Assembly: GCA_011033025.1 (NCBI GenBank)
Contig: WFMF01000329.1
Coordinates: forward strand, 62,001-126,000
Source of the DNA: Beroe forskalii
Taxonomy: Eukaryota > Ctenophora > Nuda > Beroida > Beroidae
Reading direction: 5' to 3'
DNA: 64,000 nt
The position numbers and the translations under genes are program-made. The notes under the pieces are model-generated. The model was not told the DNA's origin and searched no databases. It saw only the letters and a program-made list of their open reading frames with translations. Shown here piece by piece: positions 34,757-45,795 of this stretch; within the stretch, counting starts at the first letter, position 1, and each line of letters opens with the position of its first letter.

Positions 34757-35620
34757 ACACACCCCGGGGTACACTCCGTGACACCAGACGATGAGAGAAA
34801 AAGAACATGCAAACCGTACACTAACCCTTTTCCCTCGTCAGAAGAAAATCACCATTCTTGAAACACTCAATATTTGCCAATGATCTCAAATATCATGTGA
34901 GATGATATTTAAATATTATTTATGATATCTAAACATCTAAAATATGTTATTTTCATAAATTGGTACTGAAGATTGTAAGTTGATAGTGTCATAGGAGAAA
35001 TCGGCAACTCGGTAATCTGCCGATTCACTCCCGGATCAAAATCCTGGAGCACACTTCGGGCACGAAACACACCTGGGGCCCAACCCCATGGGGCACATCT
35101 GGGCACAACCACCTGGGGCACATCTCGGGCGAGAAATGAAGAGATTTAGAGGGAAACTAGTAGATGCCCCTGTCCCTTGTAGGAAATAGGGGAAGTTATT
35201 TCTTAAATTTAAGTATTTTGATGAAAATATTTTATTCATCGTAATCATTCTATATGTATTATTAGCTATTTATATATTTTTTGTACGCAAAGTTTTAATT
35301 TCACTAAGACTGAAGAAAACAGGTGCTGCTAAGTCATTTGTCACAAGTTATCTGAACCGAAATAACAGAAAATCAGAACAGAATAACAGAACTTGAAACA
35401 GAAAGTGTAATAGAGCAATAAAAACACCCTTCAATCAAACGTTTGATTTTTGTATTTAAAACTTTAAAAGCAATAAATCCATAAAATAGCACTCACAACT
35501 CAGCTCCTACCATAAAATTGCAAAGATGATCAGGGGAACGGTCAAAACGATAGTATCGAGCCCAAAAATAAACCAATATACGGGCATTAATACTTATATA
35601 TATATAATACTTATACACAG

Positions 35621-35653
35621 CAATTCTGTACTGTGGTTAGTAGATAAAAATAC
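35621..35653 (+). repeat. Dispersed 32-bp motif, copy 3
   Basis: AATTCTGTACTGTGGTTAGT followed by AGATAAAAATAC. Nearly identical to the copy at 37695, including the extra 'acagc' to its left. Confidence 0.75.
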
Positions 35654-36101
35654 ACAGTGTGAGGTACATTTCGCATGAGTCTTCCCCAGACTCTTTTAAA
35701 CGTTCCTAAACACTAATCTCCGAGGCTCCCTGTCTGTACGCTCGTAAATCCCACGGAACATGCATGTACTAATGACACCGCTAAATTACAGTGACGTAAC
35801 GAACTAAAACCAACTTACTTTTATATTACGTCACTATATTATATAGTGCAACTTGGACGTCAACAAAGCGATATAGATTCTGAGTATGTTAAAAAATGAC
35901 CCTAAATATATAATGTCATTTTATATATTTACGTACCAACCAAGTGCGATCGCGGATAAAATATGATGGTGTATGGAATACGAGGAATTCTAAGATCTCA
36001 TGAAGCTAACAAAAATACGATGCAGATTGACGTCAAAGGTAATAACTTCGGGGAATATGATGACGTCATTTATATTTCCTATATTGACATAGTAATATAA
36101 G

Positions 36102-36263
36102 CAGGAAAAATAGGCGGTTAAGATATTGGTTTCATTATCGTAGCGCAATTGAGAAAGTTGATGACGTCATCATCGTAGCGCAATATGTTATAAGTTGATG
36201 ACGTCATTATCGAAGCGCAATGTTAAAAGTTGATTGAATCGCCTATTTCTCGCGCGCGCACGA
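36102..36263. mobile_element. CRE-type MITE with expanded core
   Basis: Ends 'caggaaaaataggcggtta' and 'cgcctatttctcgcgcgcgc'. Between them the core unit ('ttgatgacgtcatcatcgta' then 'gcgcaat') is present about three times, so this copy is about 60 bp longer than the rest. Confidence 0.85.
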
Positions 36264-36814
36264 GGTTTTTGCTCTAACAATAACATCAAATTATAACAGC
36301 GTGCATAAATGAAAAAACACCGTATGTCAAAGACAGATATATCCACGAGCACGGAAAAAAAGGCCGTCTGCTTTTATAACGTCATCGATCCGCCATTATA
36401 AATCTTAATAATGACGTCACTCTAGAAAATAAATATATATATTCGTTGACCTATAAAAACACATACCAATCAGGGGAGAGTGCGCATGTACTGAACATTA
36501 TATACCAAGAGAAGAGGTCAATTTATATAAATAAATAGATATAGACCTGGAGGGAAAGGGGGAATCTGGAAGACAAAAGATTCACTATACTTATATTAAA
36601 TATTTCATATACTATATACCCGTTATATATATAATATTTATATATATTTATATATATACGCCACAGAAAGATCAACTTTAAATTTAGGAACTAACTTCCG
36701 GCACACACGAGCGAGCTTCGAGCGGGCTATTGGAGGCTAACGCCACCAATTAACGTACATATCCAATTATCTGATTTCGTAGAGAGTTACACTGGTAACT
36801 ACAGTTTAGGACCG

Positions 36815-36899
36815 TCCAGTCACGTGGGACGTGCCGCAAACGTCACGTGACTGGTCACGTGACGGATCACGTGATGATTTGAAGCGTTGCCATGACAAC
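36815..36899. promoter_or_regulatory. E-box cluster plus RFX X-box: candidate promoter
   Basis: Four CACGTG sites lie within about 60 bp (AGTCACGTGG, CGTCACGTGAC, GGTCACGTGAC, ATCACGTGAT). Positions 36886-36899 read GTTGCCATGACAAC, one mismatch from the palindromic RFX X-box consensus GTTGCCATGGCAAC. RFX X-boxes are typical of ciliary gene promoters and CACGTG sites of USF/MITF/TFEB factors. The first supported exon on the plus strand is 1.3 kb downstream, so the link to that gene is inferred. Confidence 0.5.
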
Positions 36900-37538
36900 C
36901 AAAGCAACCGGGTAGAATCCATGACCAGTAGGAAAGCTTCACGTGGAGCTGACAGTCGTTGTCATGTAAATTGTATATTAGTGGAGGGAAGTCAAGTCAG
37001 AATCATATTATAATGTTAGTTATTTCACTAAACGGTAAAGTGACCTCGACATGGGGGGTAGAGATGCAGGCTAATAGAGTAATTCCTCCACTAGACGATT
37101 ATATATATATATAATTGTATTATATATATAGGTATCCTCAAAATATATTTATACAGCTATTTGTACGGGAATCTATATGTTGGGAATATATATATTAATT
37201 TTATGATCATTGTCTTCTGGAGAAACAGTCTCTTCTGATGAGGCAAACATATTCTTCCATTCTTCCAATCAGGGTTTTGGACAGCCATTAGAATCGCAAA
37301 AAAAGGATATTTTCCCAATTCTTGATTATGATAACCGGTTGTGCCCTAGTTAGGCCGGCACAGTTAACACTCAAATAGGCGAACTTTTTTATTTTTGGAT
37401 TTATAAAGCCCAGGGAAACGATAATTCCATGAACTGACTTCATATGTAGAATATTGTACATACTTCGACTTAGAGGCGAAAATTTATTCCCATAAATTTT
37501 CATTTCCTAACTAGAGACATGGTTGATCATATTACAGC

Positions 37539-37570
37539 ACTTCTGTACTGTAGTATGTAGATGAAAATAC
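37539..37570 (+). repeat. Dispersed 32-bp motif, copy 4
   Basis: ACTTCTGTACTGTAGTATGT followed by AGATGAAAATAC. Confidence 0.7.
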
Positions 37571-37694
37571 TTATAGTTATTATGAATGACCCCTCTAGAA
37601 TTAAAAGATCAAATTACACGATAAGATTGGGGGCAGAGGCCTCTCTTGCGTCACATCGCGTTTCTCGTTGTTACATGGACTGATCAGCGTACAG

Positions 37695-37727
37695 CAATTC
37701 TGTACTGTGGTTAGTAGATAAAAATAC
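37695..37727 (+). repeat. Dispersed 32-bp motif, copy 5
   Basis: CAATTCTGTACTGTGGTTAG followed by TAGATAAAAATAC; best match to copy 3. Confidence 0.75.
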
Positions 37728-38199
37728 ATTTCGTGCTCACATAGGCCTTACGACTAGTAACATGTTTTATACATCTATCCTTTGAGTGGACATATTATTT
37801 CGACGCTCTTTTTACAGTTTGTCGATGTCATGCAGGCGTGTATTAACACTAGTGACTACGTTCATTTGCGGTCTTAGTCACAAGTAACTACATTGATTTG
37901 CATTCTTTCTCACATTTGTTTAGCCACTAGTGACTACGTTCATTTGCGTTATTTGTCACAAAAAATCTGGACTTGGTGAGTTCGGCAGGCATATTCTACC
38001 TCAAATGGTTGAAAAGATCAATAAGAGCTGGTGATAGACAATTTAATGGAATTTATTCAAATAAATAATAATACTGAAATATTTTGATGGTTAAAATATT
38101 GGAGGGCTTCAATCCCAGCTACGCACAAGACCTAACTTTCATCTTCCTCAAAAGCTCAAAGTCGTATGTTCACTATACTAACCCGTTCTTATCTTCAAG

Positions 38200-41100
38200 A
38201 AATGGACTCGATCATAATCCTGGCGACATGGATATTACCTATGATGAATTCAGCAATCATCGTAAAGGTAAGTTTATTTTAATATCTTAACAATGAATAT
38301 ATAAAACAGTCTTATATCTTCACAACATTAAATTCATTCTAGAATAAATATGGACATAAAAACTTAAAACGTTGCAACATCAACTTTCACTTTTAACTTC
38401 CCAGTACTCTAAACCAAAACCGCAACTTAAGTGAATTTTCCTGTTATATACTTTTAGAATAACAGGATAAGCCAATTCTTTTCCAGCTGTATTCTTTTCC
38501 AGCTGTATCAGATCAATAGGCTATTATTTCGATGCATATTGGGCATATTCAACTCGGCTTTTCCTCGTCGTTTATGCACTAATATGCCCAACAGTTTAAA
38601 TATAATATCATCAAATTGTAACCCATATTATGTTTGCACAGGCATCGATCGATGACGTGATTGATAAGGACGAAAATTTTACGGTGCGCGCAATAGAATT
38701 TCTACCGAAAGTACAGTATTTTTCATCGATCGATCCATGTGGACACATATAAAATCCCTCATATCAGGGACGGTGCCGGTGTGATATACAGAAGTATTCG
38801 GACCGCATTACAGCCACCTACAGGGATCAGTCGGCGGGAGTGGAGACTGCTTTACTACCCAGAACATGCAACATAGGTACCTTACGAGACACATTTACAT
38901 GGGGCGATAGTTCTGGGGATAGAAATTTAGGGGGTTCGCAATTTGGGCATATTTTTGGAATATTACCCATGTTAACGTATTTTCGAAAGATTATTGACTG
39001 TAATTTCAGGAGAAAACAGAGGCATTATAGCTCAGTTCAATGTGAATCTACCGATGGAACGCAATACCATCACGGTTTTTCAAGAGTAAGTGGAATACAA
39101 TACGGGTATTTATTTTCATCTACAAAAACCAGGCCGGAAGTGCTGTAACTGATCAATCCATGTCAGTAGAGTTAGTTAATAAGGACCAAAAACATCATGC
39201 TGTCTTTTAAGATTCATATACTAATTAAATGAACTGGGAAGGAATTAATGGTATTATGTGGGACATGAATATGGCTCGTAAGGTAGGTATATTGAAACAT
39301 TTCCATGTTATGTCCAGCTACGCCCCGTACTCCAGTGACGGGACAACTAGGAAGCCATGAGAGCAAAATTGACTATGTGAAGCAATAACCTACGTATTAA
39401 TAAATCGTGTTATGCCAGATCTAGAGCATTAGAACCATTCTCAAATGAACCTGTGTCTATGTCTTTCACAGCTCATGCAATCTAACCATTCGATCAGTTA
39501 GATAAAGAAATTATCTATCATATTTAGGGTAATGATTAACCAAAGCAAGTGCTCCAATATTGCAATTTCATGAACTGCCCTCTTTTTCAGATCACCGGCA
39601 AATGGGTGTGGCATGCAGTACCTAGTAGGAGGACAGTCTCCTCCAACTTGGAGGACTTGCTCCTTCACAAATTGTGTCCTCAATATTGACTCTGATGGTA
39701 AGATTTCATAAATTCAGCCAGGTCGAACTAGTACAACTTGTGTACTCTTATCATGAAATCGTGTCGTTTGTGTTGTCTCTCTTTTCATCACTGAATTGGT
39801 CTCGCACAACATACAAAGGAAAATAAATCCCCTTTCTGGAGATGACTCAGAAAGATGACTCATTTCGGTAAACACTAAGCATGCTTAAAGATTCACAGTA
39901 AACACGATATTCGGAACACACCCAGACAGTAGAAAACCGAATTGAGATAATTTTGGAGCCGGTATGAAACGACCCAAGCCGTCTGAACATATATTCTCAA
40001 ACTAGTGAAATTGATATTCACGAAGCACATGAAAATTTTATTATTTTTAGCGAATCTTACTATATATAATTCTTCATCATATATATATTTATCTATGTAA
40101 TTATGTTTGTCTGGCGTCTGTCCGGTCTGACACCACTCCGTAATGTATCAGAAGACGTGAAATTAGATCCTTGACACTGGTTAACTAGACTATATGGATT
40201 GTAAAGCACTGTCTCATCAGCAAATTCACAGTATGTTATGAATGTTTTGATATGAGGTCTCAGGTACTGCTTTCTAGCAGGACCCAGTCTGTCCGGTCTG
40301 ACATCACTCGCAACCCAATCGAGCACCCGACCGGAGGTCGCGGGTTTTGCTAGTAATAATAATTATTGAATACCTAGCAACTCTTTCAAGGCAATTTTTA
40401 TATAATTAATCAATTAATTAATAGATTAATTAATTGATATGTTAATTTCTAACTATTATCAAACGTACATAACATAATTCCAGGTTACACTTTTCCCCCA
40501 CAGGACCCAGTTCCACGGAGGTTTCAGTCCGGATCAAGTGTGTCCGGAAAAGAGGGATCCTCCTCACCACGGACATCTGTCCGACGTTATTCCCCATCGA
40601 TAGCGTGAGTAAAGGTTGAAGGTGCTCAGGGGGGCTGGAGGGCAACACAAACCCCCAAAAAATTAACCCTTTTTGAAATTTTCAATATCCGCTCGGATGG
40701 GGGTTTGATTTTCCAGGTATTATTTCCAATCCGGATCCTAATATATTGATCTACCAACTACACAACTCACAGAACACTGGGGGTCAGGACGTGGCCCGTA
40801 CCCCGTACTATGATCTGGACTGGTCCCGACTCAGGAAACCTTCTAACGAGTGTCAGTTAGTGGAGATGAGTCTCGATGGGACCCCCTACAGGAGGAAGGA
40901 TAGAAAGAACAGCATTTTCAGGTAATATAAGAGAGAATGGCGCCGCGCGGGGTAAAAGATTCATATCAGCCAAAAAGAAAAGCTGGACCAAGCAATGTAT
41001 TGAACTCACAACAAAAATATGGTGTCAAGTGATAAACAACACCTTATTGGAGATGAAATTCGGGAAAACTATTATTAATTATTCTAAATTTCTTATTAGT

Positions 41101-41896
41101 TAATTGTTAAATTATCTATAAATAATTTATTTTTAATCTTATTAATTATCAAAGATAAACGTAAGCTGTGTATCAGGTGCACGATCGTCGTAGACGTGTC
41201 ACAAACAGATGGGTGCGTATGCGTAGGCACTGCTTCAAGACGAGTTGATTTGGTGCCAGCGGAGGTAGTGAGTTATCAAGTCAATAATTAAGTTTTTAGT
41301 AATTATAATGTAATTAATCTGTTGAAAATGGCAAAATCAGATAAATAAATATAAAGCTGTACCCAAAAAAAGATTTCAAATTCTAAGATTCATATCATTT
41401 TAAATGTTGATTTCACTGAGTTTTGTTAAATCTACATTATGATGGCGTAAAAATACCGTATTCAGGGTGAACCAGATTCACTGTACGAGAACATGTTATG
41501 TAAAAAACAAGGCGTCCACTGCAAAGCCGCCAGGAGCGACAGGAATAGGTCAGAATTCTGAGGAGAGGAAGCAACAAAAGATTAACTATCATAATTAGAG
41601 AGTTCATCTTTGAACTTTTGAATCGTCTTATAAATATATTCTCAAGTTTAATACGCGACGTAATTGAATATTGAGACACTTTTTTGACCAATCAATTAGA
41701 GCTATGACCCTTCTTGACGCCATCAAAAAGATAATATTGAAAATAAAGAAAAAGAGGATTTTACAGCTATAATCAAGATTAGTGACGCAATAGCTCGGCT
41801 AATTGGATTTTGTATTACAGGTCAAGAGAGAATCAGAAAGAAAAGAACAAATCGGGAAATAGGAGGGGAAGAGGAAGGAATGAACAGGAACAATGA
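38200..41896 (+). CDS. Unrecognised five-exon gene (3' part, about 154 codons seen)
   Basis: Exons 38200-38267, 39010-39085, 40511-40604, 40773-40921 and 41821-41896 join with canonical GT-AG introns and matching phases at every junction, ending in TGA. The reading runs NGLDHNPGDMDITYDEFSNH, then a stretch with 'RGIIAQFNVNLPMERNTITV', then 'STEVSVRIKCVRKRGILLTT', DICPTLFPIDS, DVARTPYYDLDWSRL, MSLDGTPYRRKDRKNSIF, and a basic last exon with NRRGRGRNEQ. I recognise no family. The 40511 acceptor is the second of two AGs and is chosen because only it keeps the frame. Upstream exons are likely missing. The last exon is duplicated downstream at 43491-43566 and 44820-44893. A further open segment at 38642-38747 could be an alternative exon but does not fit the phase. 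Confidence 0.6.
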
Positions 41897-42116
41897 ATTG
41901 TTAAAATAATACACTGATAAGTGTTCTTGTAGCTAGTTGCACCATCACTGAGTTACCAGGCGTGCCTAATCTGGAAATACTAGCCCCCAAGATAAATAAG
42001 TGTTAATGATGTTTACCTTTTCGTGAGTGAAGTGAGATCCCTGTTTCTGATACTGATTCATGTTTGTGTACATGTGATTGATCTGCGTGTGTACAATAAG
42101 CTAATAAGCAAATCCT
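41897..42116. other. Spacer between duplicated exons
   Basis: No feature beyond the start of the duplicated tract, whose common left edge is 'agctataatcaagattagtg' near 41765. Confidence 0.4.
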
Positions 42117-42272
42117 GAGAGAGAAGAATGAGGTGATGAACAACGCCATCCGGGTGCTCCAGCCCTATGAGTCACCGAATGGCTTTAACCAGGATCCACT
42201 GTCGGCCGCCATCATAGGGCATCCTGGTCTTGTCCATCTAGTAAAGAATGATACATCTATCCATCAACTGTA
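42117..42272 (+). CDS. Possible exon of unknown gene (ends beside a MITE)
   Basis: Open and coding-like: QILREKNEVMNNAIRVLQPY, then ESPNGFNQDPLSAAIIGHPG and a short tail, with a stop at 42270-42272 or a possible donor GTAAAG at about 42240. A possible acceptor AG lies at 42115-42116. The phase does not match the previous exon. Only this unit of the duplicated tract carries it. No family recognised. Confidence 0.35.
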
Positions 42273-42405
42273 ACCGTGGTGTTTCCACATGATAAAAACG
42301 GCGCGCACTGAGTGCGCGCCACTGAGTGCGCGCCATTCCCACCATTAAATCTCAAAGGGAGTGGGAATGCACTAAGTGCGTGCCGTTTCTTGGAAACACC
42401 ACGGT
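42273..42405. mobile_element. 133-bp inverted-repeat element
   Basis: ACCGTGGTGTTTCCA and TGGAAACACCACGGT ends (15 bp, perfect) enclose inner inverted parts 'gcgcgcactgagtgcgcgcc' (present as a tandem pair) and 'gcactaagtgcgtgcc', and 'ttcccaccattaaat' facing 'gagtgggaatgc'. The element starts on the base after the stop codon of the preceding open segment. Confidence 0.85.
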
Positions 42406-42760
42406 ATATATTACAAACTGTCCGTTTCTCTATACTACCACTCTCATGGGTGCTTCCCATGTCTGGTTACTCCTGTTCAACCAGATGAAGTGGCTACATC
42501 TTCTCTTTAGCTTATTTTAGTTTAGCTTATTTTACAAAATGTTATTGTAAATAACACCTTTTTTATGATAAACAATCAAAATATATTTTACTTTTTAAAA
42601 CTAATTAACTTTTCCAACTAAAATTTGATGTTATTAGTCGTGGGAGAAGTCGGTGGGAGAAGTATGATTAAAAGATTGAAGATATTCATTTAATTTCAAG
42701 GAGTGCTTTAATAATAAAATAATAATAAAATAATATGGTGAACAGATTTCACATTTTCAG

Positions 42761-42848
42761 AAAGATTTGGACAAGTGTCCACTATGTGGAGAGGACTTGC
42801 TCAACAAGTCCCGAAAGAGCAGACATAAAGAGAAGTGCCCAGGAAGGG
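42761..42848 (+). CDS. 88-nt zinc-knuckle-like exon, copy 1
   Basis: Preceded by 'ttcacattttcag' acceptor and followed by GTAAAC. Reads KDLDKCPLCGEDLLNKSRKS then RHKEKCPGR: a CxxC...HxxxxC pattern that could bind one zinc. The length of 88 nt is one more than a multiple of three, so adjacent copies cannot both be spliced in this frame. Part of a tandemly duplicated tract. Confidence 0.6.
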
Positions 42849-43057
42849 GTAAACAAAATTATTTTATTTGTGGTAATTCATGACCACTCTATCGAATCAT
42901 TGTTTTAATATAGTAATTTGTGAATAGTCCTCCTTGACAATGAGCTTTTGATATTATTGACATTGCATACTTCCCATTGATTCTCTTAATTTCTAGAATT
43001 ATTGAGCAATAAACTTTATATCATGTTTGAACTTTTGAACAGATTTCACATTTTCAG

Positions 43058-43145
43058 AAAGAAGTGGACAGATGTCCAGAATGCGGCAAAGAGCTGCTCA
43101 GCAGGCAGGCGAAGGGCAGGCACAAAGAAAAATGCCAAATGAGAG
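43058..43145 (+). CDS. 88-nt zinc-knuckle-like exon, copy 2
   Basis: Same acceptor and donor context (GTAAACAAAATTATTTTATT). Reads KEVDRCPECGKELLSRQAKG then RHKEKCQMR. It keeps CxxC and HxxxxC but differs from copy 1 at many codons, so this exon pair is older than the later duplication. Confidence 0.6.
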
Positions 43146-43435
43146 GTAAACAAAATTATTTTATTTATCTCCACAATGTTATACTATTGATATAGTTATT
43201 ATTTTGATTTATGTTATTTCTAAGTTTCTATAATTATGACATATTCTATATTTATTCGGGCATTTATTGGTCATGTACGTTTCGTTCCGTTCTCTCTTAA
43301 AAACACCTGTACTAATCTGATAATAACCAACAGACTCTATTATCAGAGAAACCAAGTATAAGAAGTAAGTTTAACATTAATTTCGTGCGTACGAATTAGA
43401 ACACCGCATTAATTCGTATGTGAAGCTACTCAGAA

Positions 43436-44216
43436 GCTATAATCAAGATTAGTGACGCAATAGCTCGGCTAATTGGATTTTGTATTACAGGTCAAGAGAG
43501 AATCAGAAAGAAAAGAACAAATCGGGAAATAGGAGGGGAAGAGGAAGGAATGAACAGGAACAATGAACATTCAATAGTTTAGCTTATTTTACAAAATGTT
43601 ATTGTAAATAACACCTTTTTTATGATAAACAATCAAAATATATTTTACTTTTTAAAACTAATTAACTTTTCCAACTAAAATTTGATGTTATTAGTCGTGG
43701 GAGAAGTCGGTGGGAGAAGTATTATTAAAAGATTGAAGATATTCATTTAATTTCAAGGAGTGCTTTAATAATAAAATAATAATAAAATGATATGGTGAAC
43801 AGATTTCACATTTTCAGAAAGATTTGGACAAGTGTCCAGAATGCGGCAAAGAGCTGCTCAGCAGGCAGGCGAAGGGCAGGCACAAAGAAAAATGCCAAAT
43901 GAGAGGTAAACAAAATTATTTTATTTATCTCCACAATGTTATACTATTGATATAGTTATTATTTTGATTTATGTTATTTCTAAGTTTCTATAATTATGAC
44001 ATCTTTCCCTGGTGAATATTCTATATTTATTCGGGCATTTATTGGTCATGTACGTTTCGTTCCGTTCTCTCTTAAAAACACCTGTACTAATCTGATAATA
44101 ACCAACAGACTCTATTATCAGAGAAACCAAGTATAAGAAGTAAGTTTAACATTAATTTCGTGCGTACGAATTAGAACACCGCATTAATTCGTATGTGAAG
44201 CTACTCAGAAGCTATA
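43436..44216 (+). repeat. Duplicated tract, unit II
   Basis: Repeats the last exon of the upstream gene (43491-43566) with its intron end, then the upstream flank of zinc exon 1, a hybrid zinc exon and the downstream flank of zinc exon 2. This is the product expected from unequal crossing-over between the two zinc exons of unit I. Unit III starts at 44769. Confidence 0.8.
43818..43905 (+). CDS. 88-nt zinc-knuckle-like exon, copy 3 (hybrid)
   Basis: Starts like copy 1 (KDLDKCP) and continues exactly like copy 2 (ECGKELLSRQAKGRHKEKC), with matching hybrid flanks, so the crossover lies within the first 20-25 bases of the exon. Splice sites are intact. Confidence 0.65.
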
Positions 44217-44768
44217 CCTTATTGTAACAAATTTAGTAAGCAACTAATTAATCGTCAGGAAAATACGAAAGCATCAAATTAAGAAACTTTTTTAAGGCTG
44301 AAAATTAATTAAGAAACTTTTTTGGATCTGGAATAAATTAAGAATCTTTTATAGCTCCATAGAATGAGAACATTTGTTGCTGAAACTTTTTCCTCAGACG
44401 AGCAATTAAGCAATAATTGAAATGCAATATGCATGAGATTAATGAATGACGAGTACTAAATATAATAAAATTTCAATGAAACCGCTTTATAAGTTTGTCA
44501 AATTCTCAAATTACGTGCTCAACCCCCGGAAAAAGGATCTAAGATTAAGTCAACTGAGGTGTTTCTTGAGTCTTTTATGGCTTTCGAAATACAAATTTTT
44601 AAATATTAATGTAGAAATAATATTACATTAAATTAAGAGTCACGAAATTAAGGTACATAAAATTAATCCACATATAATTAAAGAAACATTAAATTAAGAA
44701 GCAGTTTATTAAGAAACTTTTTTGCCAGGTTTCTTAATTAACTGCTTTCTTAATTTCATGTAATAAGG
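44217..44768. mobile_element. 552-bp MITE inserted at TA, empty site known
   Basis: CCTTATTG...AATAAGG flanked by TA on both sides. The sister unit at 43434 reads 'agctataatcaag' without the element, so the insertion and TA duplication are exact. The inside repeats 'aattaagaaactttttt' several times, and the right end carries 'cttaatttcatgtaataagg', matching the 8691 element. Frame 44446-44631 inside it is not supported as a gene. Confidence 0.9.
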
Positions 44769-44819
44769 TAATCAAGATTAGTGACGCAATAGCTTGGCTA
44801 ATTGGATTTTGTATTACAG

Positions 44820-44893
44820 GTCAAGAGAGAATCAGAAAGAAAAGAACAAATCGGGAAATAGGAGGGAAGAGGAAGGAATGAACAGGAACAATG
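44820..44893 (+). pseudogene. Third copy of the last exon, frame-shifted
   Basis: Matches 41821-41896 but lacks one G in the G-run ('aggagggaag' for 'aggaggggaag'), which shifts the frame. Confidence 0.7.
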
Positions 44894-45145
44894 AACATTC
44901 AATAGTTTAGCTTATTTTACAAAATGTTATTGTAAATAACACCTTTTTTATGATAAACAATCAAAATATATTTTACTTTTTAAAACTAATTAACTTTTCC
45001 AACTAAAATTTGATGTTATTAGTCGTGGGAGAAGTCGGTGGGAGAAGTATGATTAAAAGATTGAAGATATTCATTTAATTTCAAGGAGTGCTTTAATAAT
45101 AAAATAATAATAAAATAATATGGTGAACAGATTTCACATTTTCGG

Positions 45146-45193
45146 AAAGATTTGGACAAGTGTCCAGAATGCGGCAAAGAGCTGCTCAGCAGG
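45146..45193 (+). pseudogene. Zinc-knuckle-like exon, copy 4 (broken)
   Basis: Begins like copy 3 but the acceptor AG has become GG ('ttttcgg') and the exon is cut after 'ctcagcagg', where unrelated sequence starts. It cannot be used as the other copies are. Confidence 0.75.
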
Positions 45194-45267
45194 AAAACCG
45201 CGGATTTTCATCCGGATTTTGCTTTCTCGGTTTTTCACACACGGAATTCCGGGCATGGAACACTACA

Positions 45268-45782
45268 CTAACAGAAGTCGGAAAAATACGGCACTTCACC
45301 AAGGAGAAGGGAGAAGCATCAAGCATCCCTTTAGTAAGTAAAATGCAGGAAAAGGACCTCAGAGAAGGATTGGCTAAGGTCGAAAATCAACTTGCTTAGA
45401 ATGTTTCTCATGGGAAGAACGACTGGTTCCAATTGAGAGAATCTCGGGGGGTAGAAGTTTTGAGCCCCCTGTTCCACAGTTTTCTAAGAAGTTGGACCCT
45501 GATCGATGTTCTCATGACAGCGAGGAGGTTCCAGGACATCTGGAACAGGAAATCAGGGAGACGGTAAGAGGGATTCAATCGGAAGATCTGTATTCCGCGA
45601 CCTTCTACAGTCTGGAACAGGTGCAGAACAGCTTGCACCGAGCAAGGCTCAGAATGAGAAGGGCCTTGCTCATCATCAAAGTTGGGCCCACTGCGGAAAT
45701 CTCGGCAAGCACTATCACATGTCCACAAATTTATACATTTCTAGAAATGTCGGACAGGTAAGATAAAAAGGTTCAGAGAATA
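45268..45782 (+). CDS. 515-bp duplicated coding-like block, copy a
   Basis: First frame reads VGKIRHFTKEKGEASSIPLV then KMQEKDLREGLAKVENQLA and a stop. A second frame then reads SKKLDPDRCSHDSEEVPGHL, EQEIRETVRGIQSEDLY and 'FYSLEQVQNSLHRARLRMRR' to EMSDR, followed by a good donor (GACAG/GTAAGA). The composition looks coding and helical, but I recognise no family. It differs from copy b mainly by one G in a G-run, so the exact frame near 45448 is uncertain. Confidence 0.4.
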
Positions 45783-45795
45783 TATTATTATCATG

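Larger units (their letters stand above)
34670..36101. other. No gene seen; two dispersed-motif copies
   Basis: Dispersed 32-bp motif copies at 34721-34756 and 35621-35653. Positions 35040-35130 repeat 'cctggggcacatct' words. CRE octamer near 36060. Confidence 0.4.
36900..38199. other. Presumed upstream region of the five-exon gene
   Basis: AT-rich with two dispersed-motif copies (37539-37570 and 37695-37727) and a repeated 'cactagtgactacgttcatttgcg' type word near 37850-37940 (three versions). First exons of the downstream gene may lie here but could not be placed. Confidence 0.35.

Noticed and set aside
36831-37013. 60-codon frame over the E-box cluster
   Set aside because: Starts inside the regulatory sites and has no recognisable content; the DNA is better explained as a promoter.
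40876-41103. 75-codon plus frame
   Set aside because: Its first part overlaps exon 4 of the five-exon gene in a different frame and the rest reads into the intron.
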